Origin: CAVQOB01 sp963714325
GTDB taxonomy: Bacteria; Pseudomonadota; Alphaproteobacteria; Rhizobiales; Hyphomicrobiaceae
Assembly: GCA_963714325.1 (NCBI GenBank)
Contig: CAVQOB010000003.1
Span: 496,001-560,000, forward strand
Direction: 5' to 3'
DNA: 64,000 nt
The number at the start of each line of letters is the position of its first letter. Within the stretch, counting starts at the first letter, position 1. Positions 1 to 9,692 of this stretch are shown piece by piece. Below the pieces are notes generated by a model. That model searched no databases. It had not been told where the DNA came from and saw nothing but the letters and a program-made list of their open reading frames with translations. Both the position numbers and the translations under genes were made by a program.

Positions 1-3000
1 ACGGCCGATGACGCCTACTTGCTGGTCAACGGTTCCACCAGCCAAGGTATCTTCCTGCAGGAGACGCTCGCCGTACCAGCGAATGCCGATATTCAACTCA
101 GCGTCGATGCACGAAACTGGTCTGGCCCCGCCTTCGTCACGGCCGGACCGCCGAACCTTGCTATTCGTGTCTATGACAGCACGGGTACAGTGTTGTTGGG
201 AGAATCATCAACCGGCCCCATTGCCCAGAATACCAGCTGGGTAACGGGGACGGCATCCTTCAACTCCGGGAGCAACGCCAACGTCATCGTTCGCCTTGTC
301 AACCTGTCGGTTCAGTCGTCCGGCAATGATTTCGCTGTCGACAATATCCGATTTGAAGTCATCAACCCGCCGCAGTACACCAACCGCGACACGGATGGTG
401 ATGGCATCTTCGACCACCTCGACATCGACAGTGACAACGACGGCATCACCGACAACGTCGAGGCGCAGACGACGGCTGGCTATATCGCGCCGTCGGGCGT
501 TAGTTCAGGCATTACCGACGTCAATGGCGACGGCCTCGACGACAACTACGACGCATCGACCGCCGCGGGCGCTGCCGCCGGCATGGCCGGCACGGGACTG
601 ACGCCCGTCAATTCCGATGCTGGCGCCACGACACCCGATACCACGCCGGATTTCCGCGACGCGGATTCCGACAATGACGGGAAGCTCGACATCTCTGAGC
701 GCGGCGATGGGCAGGTGACGTCTGTCACTTCGCCAACGGACGCCGACAAGGACGGCCTGCTCAACATCTTTGAAGCCGGCACGCCAAATGACGGCTTCGT
801 CGTCAACGACGAGAACCGCGATCAAGCCACACTCAACTTAGCAGGCGTCCCGGCCCTCAATGCGTCCGGCTCCAACGCCATACCGCTGACCACGGACCTG
901 CTGTTCCGAGACGTCAACGACGCGCCCGTCGCGACTAACAATACCTACACGATCGACGAGGACAATTACCTCTATGGCGATATTCTGGCCGACGACACGG
1001 GCGCTGGCGTCGACAGCGACGTCGACGGCGACGCGCTCGTCGTCACTGAGTTCGAGGTCAATGGTGCAACGACTGCAGCCGGCAACGGCACGCAGATCCC
1101 CGGCGTCGGCTATCTTTACATCGGCGAAAACGGCAGCATCAATCTCTATCCGAATTTGAACTTCAACGGCACTGTTCCGACCATCACTTACACCATTTCC
1201 GATGGTCAGGGCGTCACCTCGACGGCCGTGGTCGAAATCACCGTCACGCCGATCGACGATCCCTTGCAGCCGATCGCACTTGACATCTATACCAACGAGG
1301 ATGTTCTCGCGAACGGGAGCGTTGTCGCGCTTGATCCCGATGGCGCCGCGCTCACCTATGCTGCCGGCGCAACTGCGCCCTCGAACGGCTCGGTTTCGAT
1401 CAACCCCGATGGCAGCTTCACCTATACACCGGCGGCCAACTTTAACGGCATCGATACGTTCTCCTACACGGCGAGCGATGGCACCACGACGGTCGAGCAG
1501 ACCGTCACCGTAACGGTGCGGCCGATCGCCGATGCGCCGGCAGGCACGGACACTACCGTCACCATCGATGAAGACACGACCTACACGTTCGCCGCTGAGG
1601 ATTTCGGCTTTGCCGATCCCAACGACAATCCAGCAAACAACTTCGATCGCCTCATCATCACCACGCTGCCGACTACAGGCACGTTGGAGCTTGCCGGCGC
1701 AGCGGTGGTGGCTGGCCAGGTGATCGCCGTCGGCGACATCGGTTCGCTGGTCTGGACGCCCGAGCACAACGCTTATGGCACCGGCATCGCGTCCTTCACC
1801 TTCCAGGTGGTCGACGATGGCGGCTCCAACACGTCGAATCTCGTCGTCAACGGCAGCCTGGAGGATACTATCTTTAGCTCCCCGTCGACGGTGATCCCAG
1901 CCTACAACAGCACCACGCCGCCAACGACTGCCGAGCTCAATCCCGCCGGACTTGAGGGCTGGACCCGCGTCGTCACCTCATATCAGGTCGGCCCAGACAC
2001 CATTTATGAAATGCTCGGCACTAATCTCGAAACCGACGGCAATCCAGCGACAACCGATACGCCGTTTGGTGACCAGTTTGGCTTCCGCGGTCATGTCTAT
2101 CAAACGATCACAGGCTTGGAGCCGGGTGCAACTTATACGGTTGGCGGCTGGGCGATCATCCAGGACTACACAACCGCAGAATCCGGCGATCAAACCGTAT
2201 TTGGGATCGAGGTCTACGACGACACAGCCTTCAACGGTGTGATCGACTACAACGTCTCATCGCCGACAAGCTTGGTGTCCGGTTACCTCGGTTCATGGCA
2301 GGGAGAGGCCCCGACCTGGCGTCAGGTCTCCTTCACCTTCACGGCACCAGCAAACGGCGCCATCGACCTGGTCGTCCTCAAATATTCCGCGACGGCTGCC
2401 GCGTGCAATTGGGATAACATCACGTTGGTGAAGACTGGCGACGGCGTCGATACTGACCTGTCGGCCAACACGTTTACATTCAACGTTGACCCGGTGAATG
2501 ATGCCCCTGTCGCCGTCAACGACACCGAAACCGTCTCCGAAGACGCTGCCTCCGTCACCGGCAACGTCATCACCGTGGGACCCGGTGCCAACTCCGATAT
2601 TGAAGGCGAGACATTGAATGTCACGCTGGCTGATCAGGGCGGTCGCCCGATCACGCTCGGCCAGCCGTTCGTCACCGCCGGAGGTGGGTTGTTGACCCTC
2701 AATGCCGACGGCTCCTACACCTTCGAGCCGGGCACCGCCTACAACGGCCTCGACGTCACCGAGACCGCGACGGAGACGATCAGCTACACGATCGACGACG
2801 GCAACGGCGGCACCGATACGGCGATCCTCGTCATCACCATCACCGGCGCCAACGATGCCCCGGTGGTCATCGATCCGTTGAACCCCGGCACGCCCGTCAA
2901 TCCGGTCCCGGCGACCGATCCGCTCAACATCATCCCCGATGTCGCAACGACCGACGGCCGACCACTGCAACCGATCGACGTTGGCAGCTTCATTGCTGAT

Positions 3001-6000
3001 CCTGACGGCGAACCGCTCACCTACGCGCTCGACCCCATCACCACGCCAGCGTGGGTGGTGATCGATCCGGCGACCGGCGCGATCACCGGCACGCCGCCGG
3101 CCGACGCCTCGCAGCTGACCAACACCGGCAATCCCGGCGAGTATCTGATCGCCATCACCGCCACCGATCCCGATGGCGCGCTGACCACCACGACGGTGAC
3201 GCTGACGATCGTCAATCTCGATCCCGTTGCCGTCGATGACGCCAACGGCGTCGGCGAAGACGATGTCTCCGTCTCCGGTAATCTGATCACCGATCCGGCG
3301 ACCGGCGATGCCGATACAGCACCCGACAGCGATCCGCTGGTCGTCACGCTGGCTGATCAGGGCGGTCGCCCGATCACGCTCGGCCAGCCGTTCGTCACCG
3401 CCGGAGGTGGGTTGTTGACCCTCAATGCCGCCGGCTCTTACACCTTCGAGCCGGGCACCGCCTACAACGGCCTCGACGTCACCGAGACCGCGACGGAGAC
3501 GATCCGCTACACGATCGACGACGGCAACGGCGGCACCGATACGGCGATCCTCGTCATCACCATCACCGGCGCCAACGATGCCCCGGTGGTCATCGATCCG
3601 TTGAACCCCGGCACGCCCGTCAATCCGGTCCCGGTGACCGATCCGCTCAACATCATCCCCGATGTCGCAACGACCGACGGCCGACCACTGCAACCGATCG
3701 ACGTTGGCAGCTTCATTGCTGATCCTGACGGCGAACCGCTCACCTACGCGCTCGACCCCATCACCACGCCAACGTGGGTGGTGATCGATCCGGCGACCGG
3801 CGCGATCACCGGCACGCCGCCGGCCGACGCCTCGCAGCTGACCAACACCGGCAATCCCGGCGAGTATCTGATCGCCATCACCGCCACCGATCCCGATGGC
3901 GCGCTGACCACCACGACGGTGACGCTGACGATCGTCAATCTCGATCCCGTTGCCGTCGATGACGCCAACGGCGTCGGCGAAGACGATGTCTCCGTCTCCG
4001 GTAATCTGATCACCGATCCGGCGACCGGCGATGCCGATACAGCACCCGACAGCGATCCGCTGGTCGTCACGCTGGCTGATCAGGGCGGTCGCCCGATCAC
4101 GCTCGGCCAGCCGTTCGTCACCGCCGGAGGTGGGTTGTTGACCCTCAATGCCGACGGCTCTTACACCTTCGAGCCGGGCACCGCCTACAACGGCCTCGAC
4201 GTCACCGAGACCGCGACGGAGACGATCCGCTACACGATCGACGACGGCAACGGCGGCACCGATACGGCGATCCTCGTCATCACCATCACCGGCGCCAACG
4301 ATGCCCCGGTGGTCATCGATCCGTTGAACCCCGGCACGCCCGTCAATCCGGTCCCGGCGACCGATCCGCTCAACATCATCCCCGATGTCGCAACGACCGA
4401 CGGCCGACCACTGCAACCGATCGACGTTGGCAGCTTCATTGCTGATCCTGACGGCGAACCGCTCACCTACGCGCTCGACCCCATCACCACGCCAACGTGG
4501 GTGGTGATCGATCCGGCGACCGGCGCGATCACCGGCACGCCGCCGGCCGACGCCTCGCAGCTGACCAACACCGGCAATCCCGGCGAGTATCTGATCGCCA
4601 TCACCGCCACCGATCCCGATGGCGCGCTGACCACCACGACGGTGACGCTGACGATCGTCAATCTCGATCCCGTTGCCGTCGATGACGCCAACGGCGTCGG
4701 CGAAGACGATGTCTCCGTCTCCGGTAATCTGATCACCGATCCGGCGACCGGCGATGCCGATACAGCACCCGACAGCGATCCGCTGGTCGTCACGCTGGCT
4801 GATCAGGGCGGTCGCCCGATCGCGCTCGGCCAGCCGTTCGTCACCGCCGGAGGTGGGTTGTTGACCCTCAATGCCGACGGCTCTTACACCTTCGAGCCGG
4901 GCACCGCCTACAACGGCCTCGACGTCACCGAGACCGCGACGGAGACGATCCGCTACACGATCGACGACGGCAACGGCGGCACCGATACGGCGATCCTCGT
5001 CATCACCATCACCGGCGCCAACGATGCCCCGGTGGTCATCGATCCGTTGAACCCCGGCACGCCCGTCAATCCGGTCCCGGCGACCGATCCGCTCAACATC
5101 ATCCCCGATGTCGCAACGACCGACGGCCGACCACTGCAACCGATCGACGTTGGCAGCTTCATTGCTGATCCTGACGGCGAACCGCTCACCTACGCGCTCG
5201 ACCCCATCACCACGCCAACGTGGGTGGTGATCGATCCGGCGACCGGCGCGATCACCGGCACGCCGCCGGCCGACGCCTCGCAGCTGACCAACACCGGCAA
5301 TCCCGGCGAGTATCTGATCGCCATCACCGCCACCGATCCCGATGGCGCGCTGACCACCACGACGGTGACGTTGACGATCGTCAATCTCGATCCCGTTGCC
5401 GTCGATGACGCCAACGGCGTCGGCGAAGACGATGTCTCCGTCTCCGGTAATCTGATCACCGATCCGGCGACCGGCGATGCCGATACAGCACCCGACAGCG
5501 ATCCGCTGGTCGTCACGCTGGCTGATCAGGGCGGTCGCCCGATCACGCTCGGCCAGCCGTTCGTCACCGCCGGAGGTGGGTTGTTGACCCTCAATGCCGA
5601 CGGCTCTTACACCTTCGAGCCGGGCACCGCCTACAACGGCCTCGACGTCACCGAGACCGCGACGGAGACGATCAGCTACACGATCGACGACGGCAACGGC
5701 GGCACCGATACGGCGATCCTCGTCATCACCATCACCGGCGCCAACGATGCCCCGGTGGTCATCGATCCGTTGAACCCCGGCACGCCCGTCAATCCGGTCC
5801 CGGTGACCGATCCGCTCAACATCATCCCCGATGTCGCAACGACCGACGGCCGACCACTGCAACCGATCGACGTTGGCAGCTTCATTGCTGATCCTGACGG
5901 CGAACCGCTCACCTACGCGCTCGACCCCATCACCACGCCAACGTGGGTGGTGATCGATCCGGCGACCGGCGCGATCACCGGCACGCCGCCGGCCGACGCC

Positions 6001-7017
6001 TCGCAGCTGACCAACACCGGCAATCCCGGCGAGTATCTGATCGCCATCACCGCCACCGATCCCGATGGCGCGCTGACCACCACGACGGTGACGTTGACGA
6101 TCGTCAATCGGCCGCCGGTGGCCGTGGATGATGTTGGAAACGTCAATGAGTTGGGAACACCGATCATCATTGCAGTGCTCGGCAACGACCATGATACGGC
6201 ACCAGATAGTGATCCGCTTCGTCTCATGGCAGCAACAGCACAGCATGGTACTGTGGTCATCAATACTGATGGTACGCTGACGTACACGCCACCACCAGGA
6301 TACGACGGCACCGACATTGTCACCTATAAGATCAGTGACGGTAATGGCGGAAAGGCAATCGCTGTGGTTCGGATCCAAATCGCTGCAGCGCCGCACGTTG
6401 GTTTCGGCGAACTGCCCACAGTGTTGCCGGACCGCACTATCGCTGCAGATGTGCTGCCGATCAGTACCGACCCGATCGTGCTCGATACCGTTGCGCGACT
6501 GAACGTTCTCAGTTTCGATGGCGTGCATTCCGGACCTTCAACCATAGCACCCGGCGACGTCCATGGATTGACCGGGTTCTCTCTGAAGATGGTGAGTTCT
6601 CAGTTTGACAGTACGACAAAAATCGAGGCATTCGTTCGCAACCGGACTTTGATCCTGCAATTGGACATGCTGGATCGCACATCGCGCGACGGCGCGGTCG
6701 AATGGAAAGTCCAGCGGACCGATGGCCGGCCGTTGCCGGATTGGCTGTCATTCGTTGGAGCGGATGTCCTGATGGGCGAACGAGCCGCGCATGAAGAGGT
6801 GATCGATATTCGGGTCATCGGCGTTCGCCGGGACGGGACGGCGGTGACCAACGAAGTACGAATCAATGCAGTCACTGGCGAAATGCAACCGTTGAAATTT
6901 GGGCGGTCCGGTGCTCTGGCTCCGCGCCCGTTCTGGGATCAAATCCAGACCGAGGCGCCGCTGACGAACGAGCAAATGCAATCCCTCGGCCGCAGTATTG
7001 GCCGAACGGCGCACTAA
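1..7017 (+). CDS. Giant cadherin-like/VCBS-type surface protein, 5' end outside window
   Basis: The frame is open to the first base of the window; the first start-like codon (TTG at 19) lies inside an evident domain, so the N-terminus is missing. About 2,338 residues are visible. In order: a carbohydrate-binding-like beta domain (about 1-125); an Asp/Asn-rich thrombospondin type-3-like calcium-binding stretch (about 125-270, DxDxDG motifs); cadherin/VCBS-like domains with NDAPV linkers; a second carbohydrate-binding-like domain (about 610-810); then a 241-residue two-domain unit repeated about five times; and a C-terminal domain of about 200 residues with a WKVQRTDGRPLPDWL-type motif shared by very large alphaproteobacterial surface proteins. 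Family knowledge suggests a secreted or cell-surface adhesin. No glycine-rich RTX nonapeptides and no obvious type I secretion signal are seen. The large minus-strand frame opposite it is a repeat shadow. Confidence 0.85.
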   Translation, partial: TADDAYLLVNGSTSQGIFLQETLAVPANADIQLSVDARNWSGPAFVTAGPPNLAIRVYDSTGTVLLGESSTGPIAQNTSWVTGTASFNSGSNANVIVRLVNLSVQSSGNDFAVDNIRFEVINPPQYTNRDTDGDGIFDHLDIDSDNDGITDNVEAQTTAGYIAPSGVSSGITDVNGDGLDDNYDASTAAGAAAGMAGTGLTPVNSDAGATTPDTTPDFRDADSDNDGKLDISERGDGQVTSVTSPTDADKDGLLNIFEAGTPNDGFVVNDENRDQATLNLAGVPALNASGSNAIPLTTDLLFRDVNDAPVATNNTYTIDEDNYLYGDILADDTGAGVDSDVDGDALVVTEFEVNGATTAAGNGTQIPGVGYLYIGENGSINLYPNLNFNGTVPTITYTISDGQGVTSTAVVEITVTPIDDPLQPIALDIYTNEDVLANGSVVALDPDGAALTYAAGATAPSNGSVSINPDGSFTYTPAANFNGIDTFSYTASDGTTTVEQTVTVTVRPIADAPAGTDTTVTIDEDTTYTFAAEDFGFADPNDNPANNFDRLIITTLPTTGTLELAGAAVVAGQVIAVGDIGSLVWTPEHNAYGTGIASFTFQVVDDGGSNTSNLVVNGSLEDTIFSSPSTVIPAYNSTTPPTTAELNPAGLEGWTRVVTSYQVGPDTIYEMLGTNLETDGNPATTDTPFGDQFGFRGHVYQTITGLEPGATYTVGGWAIIQDYTTAESGDQTVFGIEVYDDTAFNGVIDYNVSSPTSLVSGYLGSWQGEAPTWRQVSFTFTAPANGAIDLVVLKYSATAAACNWDNITLVKTGDGVDTDLSANTFTFNVDPVNDAPVAVNDTETVSEDAASVTGNVITVGPGANSDIEGETLNVTLADQGGRPITLGQPFVTAGGGLLTLNADGSYTFEPGTAYNGLDVTETATETISYTIDDGNGGTDTAILVITITGANDAPVVIDPLNPGTPVNPVPATDPLNIIPDVATTDGRPLQPIDVGSFIADPDGEPLTYALDPITTPAWVVIDPATGAITGTPPADASQLTNTGNPGEYLIAITATDPDGALTTTTVTLTIVNLDPVAVDDANGVGEDDVSVSGNLITDPATGDADTAPDSDPLVVTLADQGGRPITLGQPFVTAGGGLLTLNAAGSYTFEPGTAYNGLDVTETATETIRYTIDDGNGGTDTAILVITITGANDAPVVIDPLNPGTPVNPVPVTDPLNIIPDVATTDGRPLQPIDVGSFIADPDGEPLTYALDPITTPTWVVIDPATGAITGTPPADASQLTNTGNPGEYLIAITATDPDGALTTTTVTLTIVNLDPVAVDDANGVGEDDVSVSGNLITDPATGDADTAPDSDPLVVTLADQGGRPITLGQPFVTAGGGLLTLNADGSYTFEPGTAYNGLDVTETATETIRYTIDDGNGGTDTAILVITITGANDAPVVIDPLNPGTPVNPVPATDPLNIIPDVATTDGRPLQPIDVGSFIADPDGEPLTYALDPITTPTWVVIDPATGAITGTPPADASQLTNTGNPGEYLIAITATDPDGALTTTTVTLTIVNLDPVAVDDANGVGEDDVSVSGNLITDPATGDADTAPDSDPLVVTLADQGGRPIALGQPFVTAGGGLLTLNADGSYTFEPGTAYNGLDVTETATETIRYTIDDGNGGTDTAILVITITGANDAPVVIDPLNPGTPVNPVPATDPLNIIPDVATTDGRPLQPIDVGSFIADPDGEPLTYALDPITTPTWVVIDPATGAITGTPPADASQLTNTGNPGEYLIAITATDPDGALTTTTVTLTIVNLDPVAVDDANGVGEDDVSVSGNLITDPATGDADTAPDSDPLVVTLADQGGRPITLGQPFVTAGGGLLTLNADGSYTFEPGTAYNGLDVTETATETISYTIDDGNGGTDTAILVITITGANDAPVVIDPLNPGTPVNPVPVTDPLNIIPDVATTDGRPLQPIDVGSFIADPDGEPLTYALDPITTPTWVVIDPATGAITGTPPADASQLTNTGNPGEYLIAITATDPDGALTTTTVTLTIVNRPPVAVDDVGNVNELGTPIIIAVLGNDHDTAPDSDPLRLMAATAQHGTVVINTDGTLTYTPPPGYDGTDIVTYKISDGNGGKAIAVVRIQIAAAPHVGFGELPTVLPDRTIAADVLPISTDPIVLDTVARLNVLSFDGVHSGPSTIAPGDVHGLTGFSLKMVSSQFDSTTKIEAFVRNRTLILQLDMLDRTSRDGAVEWKVQRTDGRPLPDWLSFVGADVLMGERAAHEEVIDIRVIGVRRDGTAVTNEVRINAVTGEMQPLKFGRSGALAPRPFWDQIQTEAPLTNEQMQSLGRSIGRTAH
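2621..6108 (+). repeat. 723-bp tandem repeat inside the giant surface protein, four full copies plus one partial
   Basis: The same sequence recurs at exactly 723-bp spacing, starting at 2621, 3344, 4067, 4790 and 5513. The fifth copy diverges at about 6108. Copies differ by only a handful of bases: for example Ser/Arg before YTIDDG, Ala/Val in the PVP(A/V)TDP segment, Ala/Thr before WVV, and Thr/Ala in PI(T/A)LG. Each unit encodes 241 residues, one VCBS-like and one dystroglycan-type cadherin-like domain. Near identity including third codon positions points to recent amplification or ongoing gene conversion, and copy number may be wrong if assembled from short reads. Confidence 0.95.
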
Positions 7018-7034
7018 CTGCGTACCGCTGCATA

Positions 7035-7068
7035 GAGCCCGGGGCGCGGCACTCGCGCCCGGGCCTCC
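7035..7068 (+). terminator. Rho-independent-like hairpin after the surface protein gene
   Basis: An inverted repeat gcccggggcgcg / cgcgcccgggc with one bulged G and a 5-nt loop begins 20 bases after the stop codon and is followed by CTCCAAATTTTA. It is a plausible terminator for the surface protein gene, though the T tract is short. Confidence 0.6.
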
Positions 7069-7577
7069 AAATTTTAGGCACGCCCGTGTATAGCGGGCGG
7101 GCGAGAGACGGCGTTGTGCCATCTCGCTCATGAAGCGCCGGCGGCCTGAAGTTCTGGCGGTGTAGAGTAGACAGAGATGGCCAAGGGATACGCAATTATT
7201 TGGCCAACGCTCTCGTTTTGGCTGCTTAAGCCGGAGAAGCCAGCCAAGCAACTGAAAACATGATCCATTTCTAAAATTTTCGAAGCGAGATCGATTGCCA
7301 ATCGCACGGTTGTCACCTTTCAGAGGCGGCTTTGATTGACACCATTGGAGATGCGATACGCCGGTGTTTCTGCAATCGCTTGATTGTCTCAGATTTTGCA
7401 TGCGCATGTTGCTTCTTCTCGCCCGCCGCCTGGTGAGCCGAACATTCGGTCCATATTTCATATTCACAATGCTGAATCATCAATGTTCCAGCGGGCGCTT
7501 GGGTGCTCCACCTGGAAACCTAGTCGGACCAGCACAGCCGATTTGGCCATTACACGCAGAGACGATAGAGTTTGGCG
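7069..7577. other. Intergenic stretch with no gene I can support
   Basis: About 500 bases with only short, low-quality frames on both strands. A minus-strand frame near 7316 starts TVRLAIDLASKIL, which faintly resembles the N-terminus of IS110-type transposases, but the similarity stops after about 15 residues and no further transposase motif follows. Confidence 0.4.
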
Positions 7578-8079
7578 ATGGACCCGCGGCTGACCCAAAT
7601 CCTCGACATTATCAGGCAATTGCCACAGGCGCGGCAACGCGATGTCACCGCTATGATCACGACCCTGCTCGATTCCCCCGAAGTGACGTTTGCGGCCCAG
7701 CATGCAAGCTTCAAGACGTTGTTCGAAGTCTGTGGATGCGACCGAGATCAGCGACTGGGGCGTGCCACCGGGTATGCTGTCGGTGCGCATCAAAGCCCGC
7801 AATCCGATCGAGCCGGGTGTCGCCCTGACGAACGAATTGGCGAGCGCCCTTGAGCGCCTGACCATCGCCACCCCAGACCGCCAGGACGCTGCCCGTCTGT
7901 TGCTTGGTCACATGATCGAAAACGAGTCCCAGGAACTCGACCTGACGCCTGAGGAAACGATCGCATTGATGCACTTGATCGACCAAAGCAAGGCTGAATG
8001 CGACGCCGGTCTCGGCATCGCATGGACGCCCGGTGAATCGCTGACCGGAAGATCTAACTATCGCAGAAGTGACAAATAG
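7578..8079 (+). pseudogene. Hypothetical protein interrupted by a +1 frameshift near 7735
   Basis: Two consecutive frames look like the halves of one protein of about 165 residues. The first begins with ATG at 7578 (MDPRLTQILDIIRQLPQ) and reads coding-like to FKTLFEV. The next frame then carries DATEISDWGVPPGMLSV through LDLTPEETIALMHLIDQ to the stop at 8079. The join needs one extra base around 7735. The product is soluble, helix-rich and not recognised. TTG at 7572 is an alternative start. The shift has the same +1 direction as all other breaks in the window, so the gene may be intact in the organism. A minus-strand frame over the same bases is judged a shadow. Confidence 0.45.
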
Positions 8080-8285
8080 GCCGCCCCGAGTTTGTAGGAG
8101 CGGTTCTTGCGGGCAGCACTCTGATATTCGAGGAATCCCGACGCGATCCAATCGCGCGCCAAACCAACGAGTGTGCGATGGGCAAGCCCCAAGTGGTGCT
8201 TGGCCATTTCCGCCGCCGTCACCGAGCCCTTGTCGCACAGTAATGTCAGCAGTCGGCGCTGGCGCGGATCGAGGCGCTGCGGCGG
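8058..8285 (-). pseudogene. Winged-helix domain remnant (Fic-protein C-terminal type)
   Basis: The last 75 or so codons of a minus-strand frame ending at 8058 read as a winged helix-turn-helix domain: RLDPRQRRLLTLL, then VTAAEMAKHHLGLAHRTLVG, then WIASGFLEYQSAARKNRSYKL. This resembles the C-terminal wHTH found on some Fic-family and related regulatory proteins. The frame continues upstream to 8510, but that part shows no similarity and runs into the 3' end of the hemA-like gene, so no complete gene is present. It is most simply the 3' end of a gene destroyed when the neighbouring cytochrome cluster arrived. The family assignment is tentative. Confidence 0.4.
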
Positions 8286-8424
8286 CGTACCAGTCTTGTC
8301 GTTCTGATCACACCAGCACCTTGAGTTAGGGAGTAGGGACTTAGTTGAAACTCGTTGGTTCAATTGGTGACGGTAACTGCATCCAAGGGCTACACCCGAG
8401 AACTGACATGGGTGATCAATGGCA

Positions 8425-9639
8425 TCAGGCGACTTGAACCAAGGGATGGTCGCAGCGTCTCCAAACGTCGAGCAACGCCGACACAAATTGTTTTGCCAGC
8501 GCATCGTCATGAAAGGGTGATGGTGTCAGCCGGAGCCGTTCGGTCCCCTTTGCCACAGTCGGATAGTTGATTGGTTGCACGTAGATGCCATGATCGCTCA
8601 ACAACAAGTCCGTGATCGCCTTTGCGCCTTGCGGGCAACCGACAAGGACAGGAACAATGTGTGATTTACTTGCCATTATCGGCAACCCGGCGGCATGCAA
8701 CAACTCCTTGAGGCTGAGGACGCGGCCCTGATGGGCCTGGCGCAATTTGTCGTTGCTACGCAGATGACGGACGCTTGCAAGCGCCGCCGCAACGATCGGC
8801 GGAGGCAGCGACGAGGTAAAGATAAACCCCGGCGCGATGCAGCGGATGGCATCAACGACTGCTGCTGTTCCGGCGATGTATCCGCCGACGCAACCGAAGG
8901 CCTTGGCCAAAGTCCCTTCAATGATCGTGATCCGATGCGCCAATCCTTCACGTTCGCTGACGCCACCGCCGCTGCGGCCATAGAGACCAACCGCGTGCAC
9001 CTCGTCGAGATAGGTCATTGCGCCATACCGGTCTGCAAGATCACAGATCGCGCCCATCGGTGAGATGTCGCCGTCCATCGAATACACACTTTCAAACGCA
9101 ATGACCTTAGGAGCCGACTTCGGCGCTTCGGCAAGCAACTGTTCGAGATGTGTGAGGTCGTTGTGGCGGAAAATTCGTTTTTGGCAACCTGATTGTCGGA
9201 TGCCATCGATCATCGAGGCATGATTGGCCGCGTCTGAGAAGATCACGCACCCCGGCAGGATTGCGCCGAGGGCCGCCAAGGTCGCCGTATTCGCAACATA
9301 GCCGGACGTAAACAGCAACGCCAATTCCTTGCCATGCAGATCAGCGAGTTCATGCTCAAGTTCGACGTGAAGGTGATGCGTGCCCGAAATGTTGCGCGTC
9401 CCACCCGATCCTGCGCCCATGCGCTGCGCGGCTTCCGTCAATGCCGACAACACGATCGGATTCTGGCTTTGGCCAAGGTAATCATTTGAACACCACACAA
9501 CGACCCGATCGGGGCCCGGGCCGTGATTGCGCGCATAAGGGAAATCGCCGACGATCCGTTCAAGATCAGCGAATACTCGGTAGCGACCTTCCGATTTTAC
9601 CTTGGCAACCGAAGCAAGAAAGGCCGTGTCATAGTTCAT
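8425..9639 (-). CDS. hemA: 5-aminolevulinate synthase, last gene of the giant-cytochrome operon
   Basis: 404 residues, the normal bacterial length. It condenses glycine and succinyl-CoA to 5-aminolevulinate, the first step of C4-pathway haem synthesis, using PLP. Visible hallmarks: WCSNDYLG near residue 50, the glycine loop GAGSGGTRNISGTHH (75-89), SDAANHASMIDGIR, LDEVHAVG with Asp212 and His215 near the PLP ring, and GTLAKAFG with Lys246 as the Schiff-base lysine. The start ATG at 9639 is preceded by AAGGGA. It lies 53 bases after the stop of the outer-membrane barrel gene on the same strand, so it is probably cotranscribed with the barrel and the giant cytochrome. Alphaproteobacteria normally carry a housekeeping hemA; this copy sits with haem-rich proteins and may be a dedicated supply. 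Confidence 0.93.
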   Translation of the reverse strand: MNYDTAFLASVAKVKSEGRYRVFADLERIVGDFPYARNHGPGPDRVVVWCSNDYLGQSQNPIVLSALTEAAQRMGAGSGGTRNISGTHHLHVELEHELADLHGKELALLFTSGYVANTATLAALGAILPGCVIFSDAANHASMIDGIRQSGCQKRIFRHNDLTHLEQLLAEAPKSAPKVIAFESVYSMDGDISPMGAICDLADRYGAMTYLDEVHAVGLYGRSGGGVSEREGLAHRITIIEGTLAKAFGCVGGYIAGTAAVVDAIRCIAPGFIFTSSLPPPIVAAALASVRHLRSNDKLRQAHQGRVLSLKELLHAAGLPIMASKSHIVPVLVGCPQGAKAITDLLLSDHGIYVQPINYPTVAKGTERLRLTPSPFHDDALAKQFVSALLDVWRRCDHPLVQVA

Positions 9640-9692
9640 GATACGCGTCCCTTTGACATGTCAACAAAAACTGCGCCGAAGCACTTAGCTGA

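Noticed and set aside
2293..6528. 1,411-codon minus-strand frame opposite the giant surface protein
   Set aside because: Its Arg/Asp/Gly-rich repeats mirror the 723-bp plus-strand repeat exactly; it is an antisense shadow of a biased, repetitive gene.
7128..7316. IS110-like transposase start on the minus strand
   Set aside because: Only about 15 residues (VRLAIDLASKIL) resemble the family; no DEDD residues, no continuation and no terminal repeats.
7711..8238. 175-codon minus-strand frame
   Set aside because: Composition is shadow-like (Arg/Gly/His-rich) and it overlaps the better plus-strand halves that join into one protein.
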